Positions 45,371-56,200 of a stretch of DNA of 64,000 bases are shown piece after piece. Below the pieces are notes generated by a model. It worked only from the letters and a program-made list of their open reading frames with translations. It did not search any database and had not been told where the DNA came from. The position numbers and the translations under genes were made by a program. This DNA comes from Pascua guehoae (taxonomy: Eukaryota; Basidiomycota; Tremellomycetes; Trichosporonales; Trichosporonaceae), in contig BCJX01000010.1 in assembly GCA_001600415.1 (NCBI GenBank), forward strand, positions 1,045,303 to 1,109,302, given 5' to 3'. Numbering within the stretch: the first letter of the stretch is position 1; every line of letters starts with the position of its first letter.

Positions 45371-46806
45371 GGTGCAAGGTGGTGTGAAAGAATGGGGGGG
45401 ATGAGATGGAAAAAGAGTGCAAGGGGCGAGGGGGAAGGGGTAAGCGAGTGTGGGTGCGTGTAACAGAGAGTGGGTTTGGGTTTGGAGTGTGGGGGCGAGG
45501 GGCGCCGCGGGGTCCGTCTTAAGAGGATGAGAGTCACCGGTACGCCGCCGTGCCGCTGCCGTCGTAGTCGTAATCGTCGTCGTCGTCGTAGTCGTGCCGT
45601 AGTATGCAACCGAGAGAAGCTAACCACCCACACTAGCTAGCCATCACACACGCACACAAGCACAAGAGTACACAAGACACAAGTTGTGCTACCAAAACTA
45701 GCTTGGTCGCGGGCGCCGGACGCCGGACGTGGCCGACTGCATGATGCCAGTGGACGCGCGCACAGGCAGTTCGGGTATCGGAAATGCCGGGTGTAGCGTC
45801 CCGCCACGCCACGTGTATATCTCACACACCGTACACACACGCGTCAACACGGCCATCGCAAACACGGCCATGGTCCACCGCATGCACCGCACCACCGCAC
45901 TCGCCGGTCTCGCTGGCCTCGCTCACACGCAGCCGCTAGCACGGCGCGGTCTAGACAGGCCGCTCAACAGCTAACAAACAGGGCGCTCTTACCACTCTGA
46001 GCGTTTGACACGGCCACCCCCCAACCAACACAGGTGCCAGGATCGCCGAGCGTCCCAACGGGCCAACAATCCAACGAGAATCCATTGGGTCGTCGTCCTC
46101 GACCCGTTTCGTAGTGCATCTGTCCTGAGGTGTGATGGGAACCGCGGACAAACATCGGACAAACGTCGCCAAAATCAATGACTGCAGCAGCCGTGTCGTC
46201 CCTTGTGAGACGGCCACTGTGAGGTTTTCCGCGCAGGCTTGGGACAAAACGCTGGATGTGCATTGTGATTGCCCAACCCGCTCGACGAGGTGAGGATCGC
46301 GAAGACGCGACTTTGCAGTACATGCTGTGTGGGAGGAGGGCGACAAGAGTCGCCATGGCCCGAGTTGTTGCTGTGGGGTTTGTAGGGCCTCGGCGGACCT
46401 GGATTCGTGCACACCATGTCTCGATTATGGATGACTTTGGTGTGGACATGTATAACATTAAGCATCGCCTGTTTGGGCTTGATCTCCTCGGAGGCCAAAG
46501 GGCTTCTGTAAGAGTGCCGGTGTACACACAACGACCATGCCAACTATACAAGGTCTCCCACAGGATCGTCCAACGTCACTCTTAGGACCGTCGACCCCAC
46601 CATTGCACTTTACGGATTCATTTGAAAGTTCGCGAGGCTTCAGCTCCGGCTTGTGCTCCAGCTCGTGCTCCAGCTCGTGCTCCAGCTCGTGCTCCGACGG
46701 ACCCAGGCATACCCTCCCGGCCAGAGCACTCCCCAACGCTCAACGCTCGTTGCCCTGCACACACCCGGCCGCGCGGCGACGGCGTTCGAGGCTCCTCTCC
46801 ATCATC
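45371..46806. other. Intergenic region up to tRNA-Leu copy 2
   Basis: The first 200 bp are the purine-rich leader of the hydrolase gene (read on plus), then a CGTCGTCGT triplet patch near 45560-45600. The last 190 bp (from about 46610) belong to a block also present, inverted, near 52250-52460. No protein gene is supported. Confidence 0.4.
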
Positions 46807-46895
46807 GGCGAGATGGCCGAGCGGTCTAAGGCGCTGTGTTAAGGTTTGTTCACCTCCGCAGTCTTCGGACGTGGGTTCGAATCCCACTCTCGTCA
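46807..46895 (+). tRNA. tRNA-Leu(AAG), intron-containing, copy 2
   Basis: Mature sequence identical to copy 1 as far as I can compare. Same anticodon stem and AAG anticodon; intron TTTGTTCACCT, one base longer than in copy 1. The downstream 35 nt (GGGGATTTAGTTCCTCCC..., then TTTTTT) are conserved in the other copies. Confidence 0.92.
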
Positions 46896-47021
46896 ACTGG
46901 GGATTTAGTTCCTCCCAAGCCAAGTTTTTTGGCGTCATGGCCAGACGAGTGTGCGAGGGCGAGAGGGCGAGGCGAGGGCGAGAGTGTGAGAGGGCCGGAG
47001 GGCGCGAGTATGGGAGGAGTA
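46896..47021. other. tRNA trailer and GAG-rich spacer
   Basis: Conserved trailer ending in a T6 run (Pol III terminator, 46925-46930), then purine-rich GCGAGGGCGAGAG repeats up to the miniature element. Confidence 0.5.
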
Positions 47022-47721
47022 CAGGTGTGTCTGGAAAGCCTTGAGACTGCCACTTTGAGCTCGGTCGAATCCAAGTTGCGCAGGGACGCTCTCTAGACCA
47101 ATGCAATGGCCCAGCAAGTGGACATGCTGCTACCCAAGTGCTGTTTCCTGCTTGTCGCACAGTATCCCATATGTCGTGCGCGCCTCCATGTACAGGTGCG
47201 ACTAGAAAGTATTGAGACTGCCACATTTGAGCTGGGTCGCATGTACCGAGAGTCTTGTACAGAAAATGCAGGAAAATGTAGAGACTGCCGTCTCCGCCGT
47301 CGCCTCGAGATCATAGTGTAATAGTACATGCTCTCAGCCGCGTCCCCACGACCTGTTCATGAAGCGAATCCGCCGAGATGCCCTCTCGACGGTGTTTAGG
47401 ATACCTTTTGGGTATATGGATAGAGCGGCTTTGTGGTGCTATTACACATAGTCCTTGATGTGCATGGTGGGTATTGCAGCACAATACGAGGCTGCTGCAA
47501 TGAGTTCGACATGGTATAAGGTCACCCTGATGCACAGCTCGTCACCATGATCCACAGCTCCTCACTCGTGCCATCATATTGACTTGCAGAGTGTCCATGC
47601 TCACTATCGCACCAACCGAGCTCAATGTGGCAGTGTCAATACTTTCCGGTCGCACCTGTATACGGACCGTGGGCGTAGCCGAGCTCGATGTGGTAGTGTC
47701 ATGACTGTTCGGATACACCTG
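47022..47721. mobile_element. Nested Tc1/mariner-like miniature inverted-repeat elements
   Basis: Outer termini at 47022 (CAGGTGTGTCTGGAAAG...) and 47721 (inverted) and inner termini at 47193 and 47658 (CAGGTGCGACtaGAAAGTATT...) form two nested inverted pairs. All four ends are flanked by TA, as expected for Tc1/mariner target duplications. The inner pair match each other better than they match the outer pair, suggesting one element inserted into another. No transposase frame inside. Confidence 0.65.
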
Positions 47722-47889
47722 TACGCGAGTGCAAGTGTGGCAGAGACCAAAGAACTGTATCCCATGGATCACATATATGCTGTACAAAATCCGCATCCCC
47801 TGCGTCTACCCCTTTTGACACTTGTAGTTGTACAAACCCTCAACGTCGCACTCGGTGCGCGTGTAGTAATATCCCTTCTAAACCACCCC
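47722..47889. other. 3' flank of the MFS transporter gene
   Basis: Short spacer to the stop of the minus-strand transporter gene. Nothing else seen. Confidence 0.4.
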
Positions 47890-49453
47890 TCAGCCCTGGT
47901 AGCGGAAGTTGACATCACCCTCGATGACCGTCTTGCCCTCATCCGCGCGGCGGTTCTGATACTTGAACCAAAAGTGCATCCCGACGCAGCCGAGGACGGT
48001 AGCGGCATTGAAGCCGAGGGTGGTCTGGATGCCCGTGGGGTAGCTCGGGCTCTCGGACTGCTTGAAGATGAGGGACGCGAGGATGCCGCCAATGCCGCCC
48101 CACGCGACGACGAGGGCGGCGGTGAATCCGCGCTTGCTCTGGGATCGGATCGTGGTCTGGGCCCAGGCGACGACGAGGGGCACGTTCGAGTTGCAGCCGC
48201 CCCACGCGAGGAACATGCCAAAGTACCGGCCACCCTTGGAGGAGCGGGGCAGGTAGGAGAAGAGGATGATGCCCACGACACACTGGAGGGCGTTGAACCC
48301 GACACACCCGGCACGCCACTTTTTCTTGTCGCTCAGGTATCCCGTAATGAGGGCCGGGATGATCGAGTAAAAGTACGGCGGGCACGTGAGGAGGAGCGAC
48401 TCGACATTGTTAAAGCCAATGTCGCTCAGGAGGCGGGGCGCAAAGTACGACATGGAATACGAGGCGAGCGTCGTCGAGCAAAAGAAAAAGGCAAAAATCC
48501 ACAGCTTGAGGTCGATGGCGTACCGGCCGAGCTTTTTCAGTGTGAGCTGGTCGGCCACAGAGTCGCCGCGGTCGCGCTCGATCCGGATCGCAATGATTTC
48601 CTTTTCCTCGGGCGACAGGAAGCTTGCGCGGTCGGGGAAATCGACCAGGAATACATAGCCCATAATGCCGATCAGGACCGCTACGGCGTGTCAGCAAGGC
48701 GTGCTTGCGGCGAGAAAGAAACTGGAGCTCACTGATTACACCGCAGAGGACAAAGATCCACTGCCAGCCGTGCAGGCCGCCGTGGCCGTGGATGAGGGAA
48801 AAGGCGTACATGAGAATCGACGACCAGCCGCTGATGGCCTTTGACGAGACGTAAAACCAGACGTTTCGCGACGACATTTGCTTGCGCGGGTACCAGCACC
48901 CGAGGAGGAAGGCTGCGCCGGGAAACAGCGTCGCCTCAAACGCGCCAAGCATGGCACGGAGGCCCGCAAGGGTGCGCCAGGTGGGTGCAAAGCCCATGCC
49001 AATCATGACAATGCCCCAGCACGTGACGGCCGAGCCGAGCCAGACGCGCGCGCCGAATTTGCGCATGCACACCTGGGACGGAATCTCGAGGATGATGTAG
49101 GGCACGAAGAAGGCCATGGCAATGAGCGAGTAGGCGTTGCCCTGCTTGAGCTTTAGGTCCGTGTCCATTTGCGAGTGGTTGGCCTGGCGCGCGAGCGAGA
49201 GATTGTTCCGGTCCACGAGCGAGATGCAGTACATTGCGCCCAGGACGGGGATGAGGCGCAAGTCGACCTTGCGCGTGAGCTTGCGCACCACCTTGGGGTC
49301 GAACCCGTCGTCAATGTCGCCCACATAGCCCGTCTGCGGCGTCTTCGAGTCGACCGTGTGCAACGAGTGCACCGCCTCGAGCTCGCCGGGGCTGTACTCG
49401 CGCTTCTCGGGCGACGGTGCGCGAGGGTGTGTATCGTCGGCAGTCTTGGTCAT
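47890..49453 (-). CDS. MFS transporter, anion:cation symporter family (allantoate/nicotinate permease-like)
   Basis: Exons 49453-48733 and 48680-47890; 503 residues. Hydrophilic N-terminus of about 70 residues, then 12 predicted membrane spans with a central cytoplasmic loop (SPEEKEIIAIRIERDRGDS). Family signatures: first span ending SLVDRNNLSLARQANHS, EIPSQVCMRKFGARVWLGS, ATLFPGAAFLLGCWYPRKQM, and the C-terminal VNFRYQG. These fit the fungal Dal5/Tna1 group, which takes up organic anions such as allantoate, nicotinate or other carboxylates by proton symport at the plasma membrane. The exact substrate cannot be read from sequence. Confidence 0.85.
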
Positions 49454-51155
49454 TGTGTGTGTGTCTGAGGGCGGGTGAGTATTCTCCACAAGTCTTACTC
49501 CCAGCCAGTCTTTATACTTTGTTTCTCGACCGCACAACACACAATCACATGCGCAAACAAGACACCACACCCGCAGACCCACAGAGCCACCCCCCCCGCG
49601 GGTCCCCCGGGGGACCCCGGGGCCAACACGCAACGCAAAACACAGCGCAAAACACAAACCCGTCGGCGTCTGCATCTCCACTGCCGAAACGCCGACCGCA
49701 GACGACAAGACGAGACGAGCGGCACCCCCCACCACGCCCGCGGCGGTCTCTCGAGCCGTAGACCCGTACCCATATGCCACGCTCAATTGTGCCAACCACC
49801 CCAGCGGCGCCGCCAATCTTCGTGTTCTGTGGGGCCGAGCCGGCGTGCCTGCCGCATTTCCCTGGGCCCGCCGCCGCCGTCCAGGCAGGCTATCGCTTAG
49901 GCTCTGGAAAAGAATGTAATCTCAACCAGGACCGACTCCACGGCCACCGGCGGCCACATCAAGCTCACCGCCACGTCTAGCCAGCCGCGGCAAAGGGCGG
50001 TACCGAACGGCGCGTGGGGGGGCATGTGGCCTCGTCCGGGTCTTGGCATTGCACTAGTTTTGTTCCTGGTACGGGAATCTCTTGGCAACAGAGTACAGAT
50101 GACGCACAGTGTAGACGAGTGGGTGTGTGTGGGTATGTGGGCGGCGGGCTATTAGGGCAAAAGAGCGGCAAAACCAACAAGTTTGCCATTTCCACTCGGT
50201 TTGCCGCGCACGACATTAGGTCCACGCGCGCGTCATGTCGATAAACGAGCGAGAAAGTGTTGATTAGATGCCGAAAGGCCGAAGCCGAACACCGGATGCA
50301 AACGGCCCGAAACGGATTGTCGCGTTGTCAGACAACAACATGACGCCGTGAGGTGAAGTGGAGGTGGACGCGGTGGATGGTGGCCGATGGCTGATGGATG
50401 ATGGCTGGCTGGCGGCTGGCGGCTGATGGGAGGGGGGAGCAAGTATCGCAAGAGGACGAGCGTACGAGCGTACGAGCGAACGAGCGTACGAGCGAACGAG
50501 CAGTCAACAGGCCACCCTAGAGGTGCAGCAATGATGTGCCGGGTGCACGGCTGTATGGCTCATCTTGATCACGATTGCATTCTGCAGGTAGGTCGCGTGC
50601 ACACCCGCACGCTTTCCGTGCAATACAATACGACCTGCTCTCCTGCACAGCCGCGGACACGGTACTACGGTACGACGGTAAAGCGCGTCCCTCGCGTGCG
50701 ATAAGCATAAGCAGCCGGTCGGGGTGCGGATGCAGCCCAGACTAAACGGGTACGTTTGCAGATCTGCACGAGCGGCTTGTAGATCTGTACGTCGGCCAAC
50801 ATCGCCCAACGGTGCCATCTGCCAGGCTCGCTGCACGCTGGCTCGGTCGCTTTTTCCGTGGAGGGTGTTGTGGTGTGTGGAAAATGCGCGGTGTGGAGGT
50901 CGCCGACTGCATGTGCCCGGAACATGGTCGGCGATTGTCCATCCGCGGCCGTACCGGATCTACCGCCGGATCTCTCATCTCTGTGGCACGCGGCATTCAG
51001 ATGCCACATGCCACAACCCGAAGTGGGGGAGGCGATATGTGATTCTAGGGGGGGGCGATATCGCCTGAGGGTATCGTCTCGGCCGTATCGATGCAAGACA
51101 ATGCCCACCGTCTTGATGGCCCGCAGAATCGGTTCCTTGGCGTCTTGTGTACCAC
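49454..51155. other. Intergenic region with short repeats
   Basis: Contains a GC palindrome (GGGTCCCCCGGGGGACCCC, about 49591-49609) upstream of the transporter gene and an 8-bp tandem repeat (GTACGAGC/GAACGAGC) at 50458-50501. No gene is supported. Confidence 0.4.
51148..51155. repeat. Probable 8-bp target duplication (left)
   Basis: TGTACCAC here and TGTGCCAC at 51491-51498 flank the inverted-repeat element with one mismatch. Eight-bp duplications are typical of hAT transposons. Confidence 0.5.
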
Positions 51156-51490
51156 GGGCGCCCATTCTGGCCGGTCGGATTTTTCGATTCTGGCCGGTCT
51201 GCGGATGTTATTAACGAAATCCATTACAAAGCTCAAGTGGCACACCCAGCAACAATGGTTTTGAGATCCAACACTTCAACCACTCCCAATCCCAAGTTGG
51301 CCAAGCAGCAACTACAGTTAGTTAGGGGGTTAGGGGGAGGTTAGGGGGTTAGGGAGGTTAGGGGGTTAGGGGTTTAGGTGGTTAGGGGGGGTTTGCTGAG
51401 TGGGGTGCATTATTTCATTAGTATAACTTCATTAATAGTATCAGCAAACCGGCCAGAATCGAAAAATCCGACCGGCCAAAATGGGCGCCC
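51156..51490. mobile_element. hAT-like non-autonomous element enclosing a telomere-like array
   Basis: 335 bp. Left terminal repeat starts GGGCGCCCATTCTGGCCGG at 51156 and its inverse ends at 51490. The first about 47 bp match with two differences (including the GGTCGGATTTTTCGATTC core), then similarity fades over a further 25 bp (TTATTAACGAAAT against CTATTAATGAAGT). Flanked by a near-perfect 8-bp duplication. No coding capacity. The centre holds TTAGGGGG-type repeats. Confidence 0.65.
51317..51391 (+). repeat. Interstitial telomere-like repeats (TTAGGGGG variants)
   Basis: About eight TTAGGG-type units of varying G number (TTAGGGGG, TTAGGGAGG, TTAGGGG, TTTAGGTGG). TTAGGGGG is the telomere repeat I recall for Cryptococcus. 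Confidence 0.8.
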
Positions 51491-51793
51491 TGTGCCACTA
51501 TCTCGAAAAGATGCCAGGGAGCAGGTGCCGGTATCTCGGTGCTCGTGCCCTGGCCGTGCGGGGTCATGTTGTGCGGTCCTACAGTTTTGCGGCTGCGGTA
51601 ATCGGGTTCATCTTGATATGTACAGTACCATCATGTACGTCTGCCGAGTCTGCTCTGCAGTCCACGTTCTAGATGGCTGGCCTCGAGGTCAGATACTCTG
51701 AGGCCGTGCTGATCTTGCAAGGCCAGCCCCGAACCCTGTTACGACACTATCCCCCCCCCCCCCCCCCCCCCCCCCCCCCACCTCAAGCACGTA
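51491..51793. other. Spacer with a 29-base C homopolymer
   Basis: C29 at 51751-51779 (G29 on the minus strand), 14 bp before the next miniature element. No gene. Confidence 0.8.
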
Positions 51794-52060
51794 CAGGTGT
51801 GTCCGGAAAGTCATGAGACTGCCACATTTAGCTCGGGTGCGCCCACGGTCCGTAGACAGGGAGGCGCGCACGACATGTGGGATACAACCAGCACGAAACG
51901 GCAGTGTGTGGCAGTTGTGTAGCAGTTGCGTACCAGTTGCGTAGCAGTTTGCAGTTGTGGGTCCTGGACACCTTCTGTGCCACTGTATGGATCCAGAGAG
52001 CGTCCCTGCCCAACTTGCGAGCCGAGCTCAAAGTGGCAGTCTCAAGACTTTCCAGACCTG
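51794..52060. mobile_element. Tc1/mariner-like miniature element (MITE)
   Basis: 267 bp flanked by TA on both sides. Left end CAGGTGTGTCCGGAAAGTC... and right end (inverted) CAGGTCTGGAAAGTC..., both running on into GAGACTGCCAC and GAGCTCGG. The left end's inner flank (ACGGTCCGTAGAC) also matches the right-hand copies near 47660-47720. No coding capacity. Confidence 0.7.
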
Positions 52061-52161
52061 TACGACTCGCGTCCTCGCGTCCTCGCGTCCTCACGTCCTC
52101 GCTTTTGTCTGAACCACGATGCCACCAAAAACCAAGGCTTGGGAGGAACTGAAGCCCCAAT

Positions 52162-52250
52162 TGACGAGAGTGGGATTCGAACCCACGTCCGAAGACTGCG
52201 GAGGTACCTAGACCTTAACACAGCGCCTTAGACCGCTCGGCCATCTCGCC
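52162..52250 (-). tRNA. tRNA-Leu(AAG), intron-containing, copy 3
   Basis: Exon sequence identical to copies 1 and 2 by eye; intron TCTAGGTACCT differs from both. Conserved trailer (GGGGCTTCAGTTCCTCCC, then GGTTTTTGG) follows on the minus strand. Confidence 0.92.
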
Positions 52251-53290
52251 GATGCTGGAGAGCAGCCTCGAGCCGTCGTCGCCGTCGCCCCGGGGCGTGT
52301 TCGGGCTAACGAGGATGGGCGTTTGGAGGGAGCGAGAATGCTCTGGCCTGGAGGGCTGGGTTGGTGGGAGTAGCCCGAGCTGGAGCCCGAGCTGGAGCCG
52401 AGCACACGGCCGAGGTGGAGCCACGCGAGCTTCAAACGAATCTGCCATGGCGGGACGGGAAAGGGCAACTGCTGTGCGTTCTTGACACGAGGCGTTTGCA
52501 GTCGGAACAATGGAAGCTCCTTCTATTCAAAGCAGTTCAGATAGGCCGCTAGTGGGTGTCGTGGGGGGGTCAGGTGTTTTCCGATGCGCTCGGTCCAACT
52601 CTCAAAGTACTTACCTCGAGACCCACATTGCTTTAATGCCCATAATGGCATGCACCGAGCTGGGCAAGCAGGATAAACAATGTCGGCCATTCAAGTCTGT
52701 GCACTCTCCCTGCTGTACACATCCTACCTGTCTGGTCTTCTAACGCAGCCAAATATAAATTGTGGAGACGCAGTTGACGGGCGCAGTTGAGGGTACGCCC
52801 CACTGGTTCCGGCACAGGAACATTGCGAGTTGAGGGTCGAGTGCCATGGACGTGCTGCGTGCACGTGCGTTCCGAGTACTGGGTACTGGGTCACTTGTTT
52901 ACTCTTCTGCACTGCGCAGCCTGTTCCTTGGCAAGGGTGAATGAGGGTGTCAAGGGACAGCCGGACCATTGCGACAAGACAAGACGGGGCGTACACGTGT
53001 AGGTTGCGTGCAGAGCACAGTGTAAATTTCCGGTTGTCCCTCGAAGAGGCTACAGTTTGACTCAGTCAAGAGGCCAACGAAGCCTCTCCTCGTCCCCACC
53101 TCGTCGTTCCTACCTCCTCGCCTCCACCTGCTCGCCCCCACCGCTCGCCCCCACCGCTCGTCCCCACCGCTCGTCCCCACCGCTCGTCCCTGCCCAAAGT
53201 GTACACTTGATACATCCCAATTAAGAGTACTGTTTGTACAACACTGTATAGCACCTGTAACGCATTACACTCCGTTTTGCTAGACAAATG
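52251..53290. other. Intergenic region with a 13-bp minisatellite
   Basis: The first 210 bp match the upstream flank of tRNA-Leu copy 2 in inverted orientation. At about 53137-53202 there are five tandem copies of ACCGCTCGYCCCC. No gene is supported. Confidence 0.5.
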
Positions 53291-56200
53291 CTAAATCATT
53301 TCGAGATCGCCGACGACGCCAATGCCCAACTCGTTTTCGCTCGGGTGCGGTGGTCGTTGGGCCGGTGGGCCGTCCTGTGGTTGTTGTGGTCGTCTCTCTG
53401 GGTATCCCCTTTCCACGTCGCCGAATTTGGAATGTCCGTTGGCGACGCCGTTGGTCGCCATGGCGCCTCCCGATGCGTCGCCGTTGCCGTTGCCGCGCCC
53501 ACCTGGGCGCGCGTTGCCATTGGGGGAATGCTCGACGTGTTGGGTCTTTTCCGTGCTGCCCATCGTGTCATCCGACATGCGCCGAACAGGTCGCGACCAG
53601 CACGGGTCGACCCATCGTCGCAGAACCCGGTGGCCATCCAGCGCCATCGGGTACAGTGCCTGGACACCGCACAGGACCGCAATGAGGATAAACGCCTTGC
53701 GGACGCTGTGGGTGCGCTGCACGATACCATACGTTGCCGACGTCCAAATAACCGCGAGACCGATCGCCACAGTGAGCGCGATTGAAGAAGACTTGGTTCG
53801 CCGGCCTTGGTTGCGGATGGCCATGGCAAAGATGGTCGGGAAGACGGGCGCCTCAAAGAACATGGCGAGGAGGACACACACAAACGCCCCGGTGCCGGGC
53901 GGCAGGACAACTGCGAGCAGTGTCGTGAGGAATGTCCCCAACAGACACACATTGAGGAGCAGTCGCGGAAGCACGCCAATGTAGCACGCGCCCGATGCCA
54001 TGAACCGCCCCGCAGCGAACAGGCCGTGACCAATCGTCAGGTCCCACAACGGGTCCGAATCCGAGCCCGCGCGCACCACGGCATCGTAGGCGCCCCAGTA
54101 GTACGACAATGCCTCTTGTTGGCCAACGTAGCACATCATGGCAAAGACTCCAGCACCAATGACAAACCAGCGCGCTGGCATCCCGTACGCCTTGTCATAC
54201 TGGGTAATCCCGGCGTTTGTCAGGCGTTGGAGCGTGTCCTTTTCGAGGTCGTCGTCGCTTGCTTCCGACAGGGGAACGTAGAAAAAGACGAGTGCGAGGA
54301 AGAGCACAAAGAGCGCGACGGCGAGATAGCACCATTGGACATCAAACAGCGAGGTACGACCCTCGACGTTGTTGAACAAGACCTTGACGGCGAGTATCGG
54401 CGAAAAGATGCCGCCAATGGCTTGTATGCCTTGGGCAAAGTTGAGGCGTGCCTCGCTTAGATGTCCTGGGCCAGCGAGCGCAATAAACGGGTTGGCAGCG
54501 ACCTCGAGGACCGACAAGCCACATGCAATGAGCAGGTTGCTAAAGACAAACCCGCCATACGACGCCAGAACCGACGATGGCCAAAAGCACATTGTGCCGC
54601 ACGCATAAATGACGAGGCCAGTCATAAATGTCGCCTTGAAACCGTGACGAGGGAGAGTGTACGCGCCGATTACCGTGGGACCGATAATGTAGCCGAGCCA
54701 GTATGAGCTCTGAAGCGCCAGGTTCTTGGCGTTGGACGTGTTGGGAATGACTGCCATAATCTTGCCGCTCAGTGTGCCGAGGAGGCCATAGCTAAAGCCC
54801 CAGAGGAAGAAGAGAATGGACACTGGTGGTTAGCTAGGGTCAATGTGCTCTGGATGAAACGTACCAAAGAGGACTGGCCACCACGCCTCCTCGTTGGTCA
54901 GTTCGGTAAGGGGCTTGCGGCCGCCCATCTGGACAAAGTCGAAGAAGTTTCCTGCCGGCTGCTGGGTTTGGTCGAGTGGCTGTGATTCGTTGGTGATCCA
55001 GCGGATGGGCGCCGCGAGCATCGACAGTCGGTGGCCTCCGACATGACTGTGCGCCGTCGGCGACTTGCCCAGTGGTGCGCCCTGGCCGATGGGTGCGCCG
55101 TGGCCCATAGGAGCTCCGATGGATGCCATTGGCGCACCCATCATGCCCAGCGTCTCCTTGAACGTCTCTGAAAACTCGTGTCTTGGGCTCGTCCGTGGGC
55201 TGTTTGTCGGGCTGCTATCTGGCGGACCAGCAGCAAATAACGACATAAAGTCGACGCGCTCCTCTTCGGGAACGTCATCGTCCGTCTCGAGGATAGCCTG
55301 GAGGGTCATATTGTTGGGCGGACGTGGCGACTTGGGCAGTGGCGCATGGGCGGCGCTCCCGCTGTCAGAGACAAAGCTCTCGTGGTAGTGATGTTGATCA
55401 AGAATGGCTCCACCCGAGGCGCCCCGAGAGTGCTCGCCGTTCCGGGATTGGGTGCCAGAGCGGCTGCGAATCGAGGCTGACAATCGAAGCTTTTGGAGCA
55501 ATGGTTTGAGAACGAGCGCGGATGCGCAGGCAACGCGCACCGAACATTCGATTGCCGACCACATGACACCATAGCTCGTGTACCAGTAGTAGTTTTCAGG
55601 GCGCGAGTTTGCGCTGACGTGGTCTTGGCCTTGTCGAAGCTGCTCCTTGAGGGCAGTTTGGAGATAGGCAATGCGGACTGTGGGGTTAGGACTGGAGGTG
55701 ACAGCCTCGAGGGCTCGGAAGCGGCCGACTCGGAAACCTCGTTTGCACTCACCGACATCGACAATGGCGACAAAACCCGCGCAGATAAACGTGAGAACAA
55801 GGCCAATCTTGGCATTGCGCTCGATACGGAGGCTGGTGATGATGGGAAGGGGGAGGATGAGAATGGCCAGGTCGGATAGGATGTTGATTGGGGCAGATGC
55901 GAGAAAGAGCGTGACAATGTCAAAGCACTTGCCCTCCTTGTTCGGGTCCCATGCCGCTGCGAGTGGACGACATTGCTACGAGGTCAGTGGTTGCGTGGGT
56001 TAAGGGCGTCTAGTCTTCCGTGTCGGGTGGTGGGTGTGTAGATCGGTGGAGCACAAAAGGTATCCAGGATACTCACAAAGATGTTGAGCAAGGCGAGAAT
56101 CACGCCCGTAATGTTGACAATGATGAGAACGGCGTACGACGCATAGCGGAGAAACTGGTGCGCGCTCGCCATGCGAATGTAGAGTAGCAACGCTGCCGAC

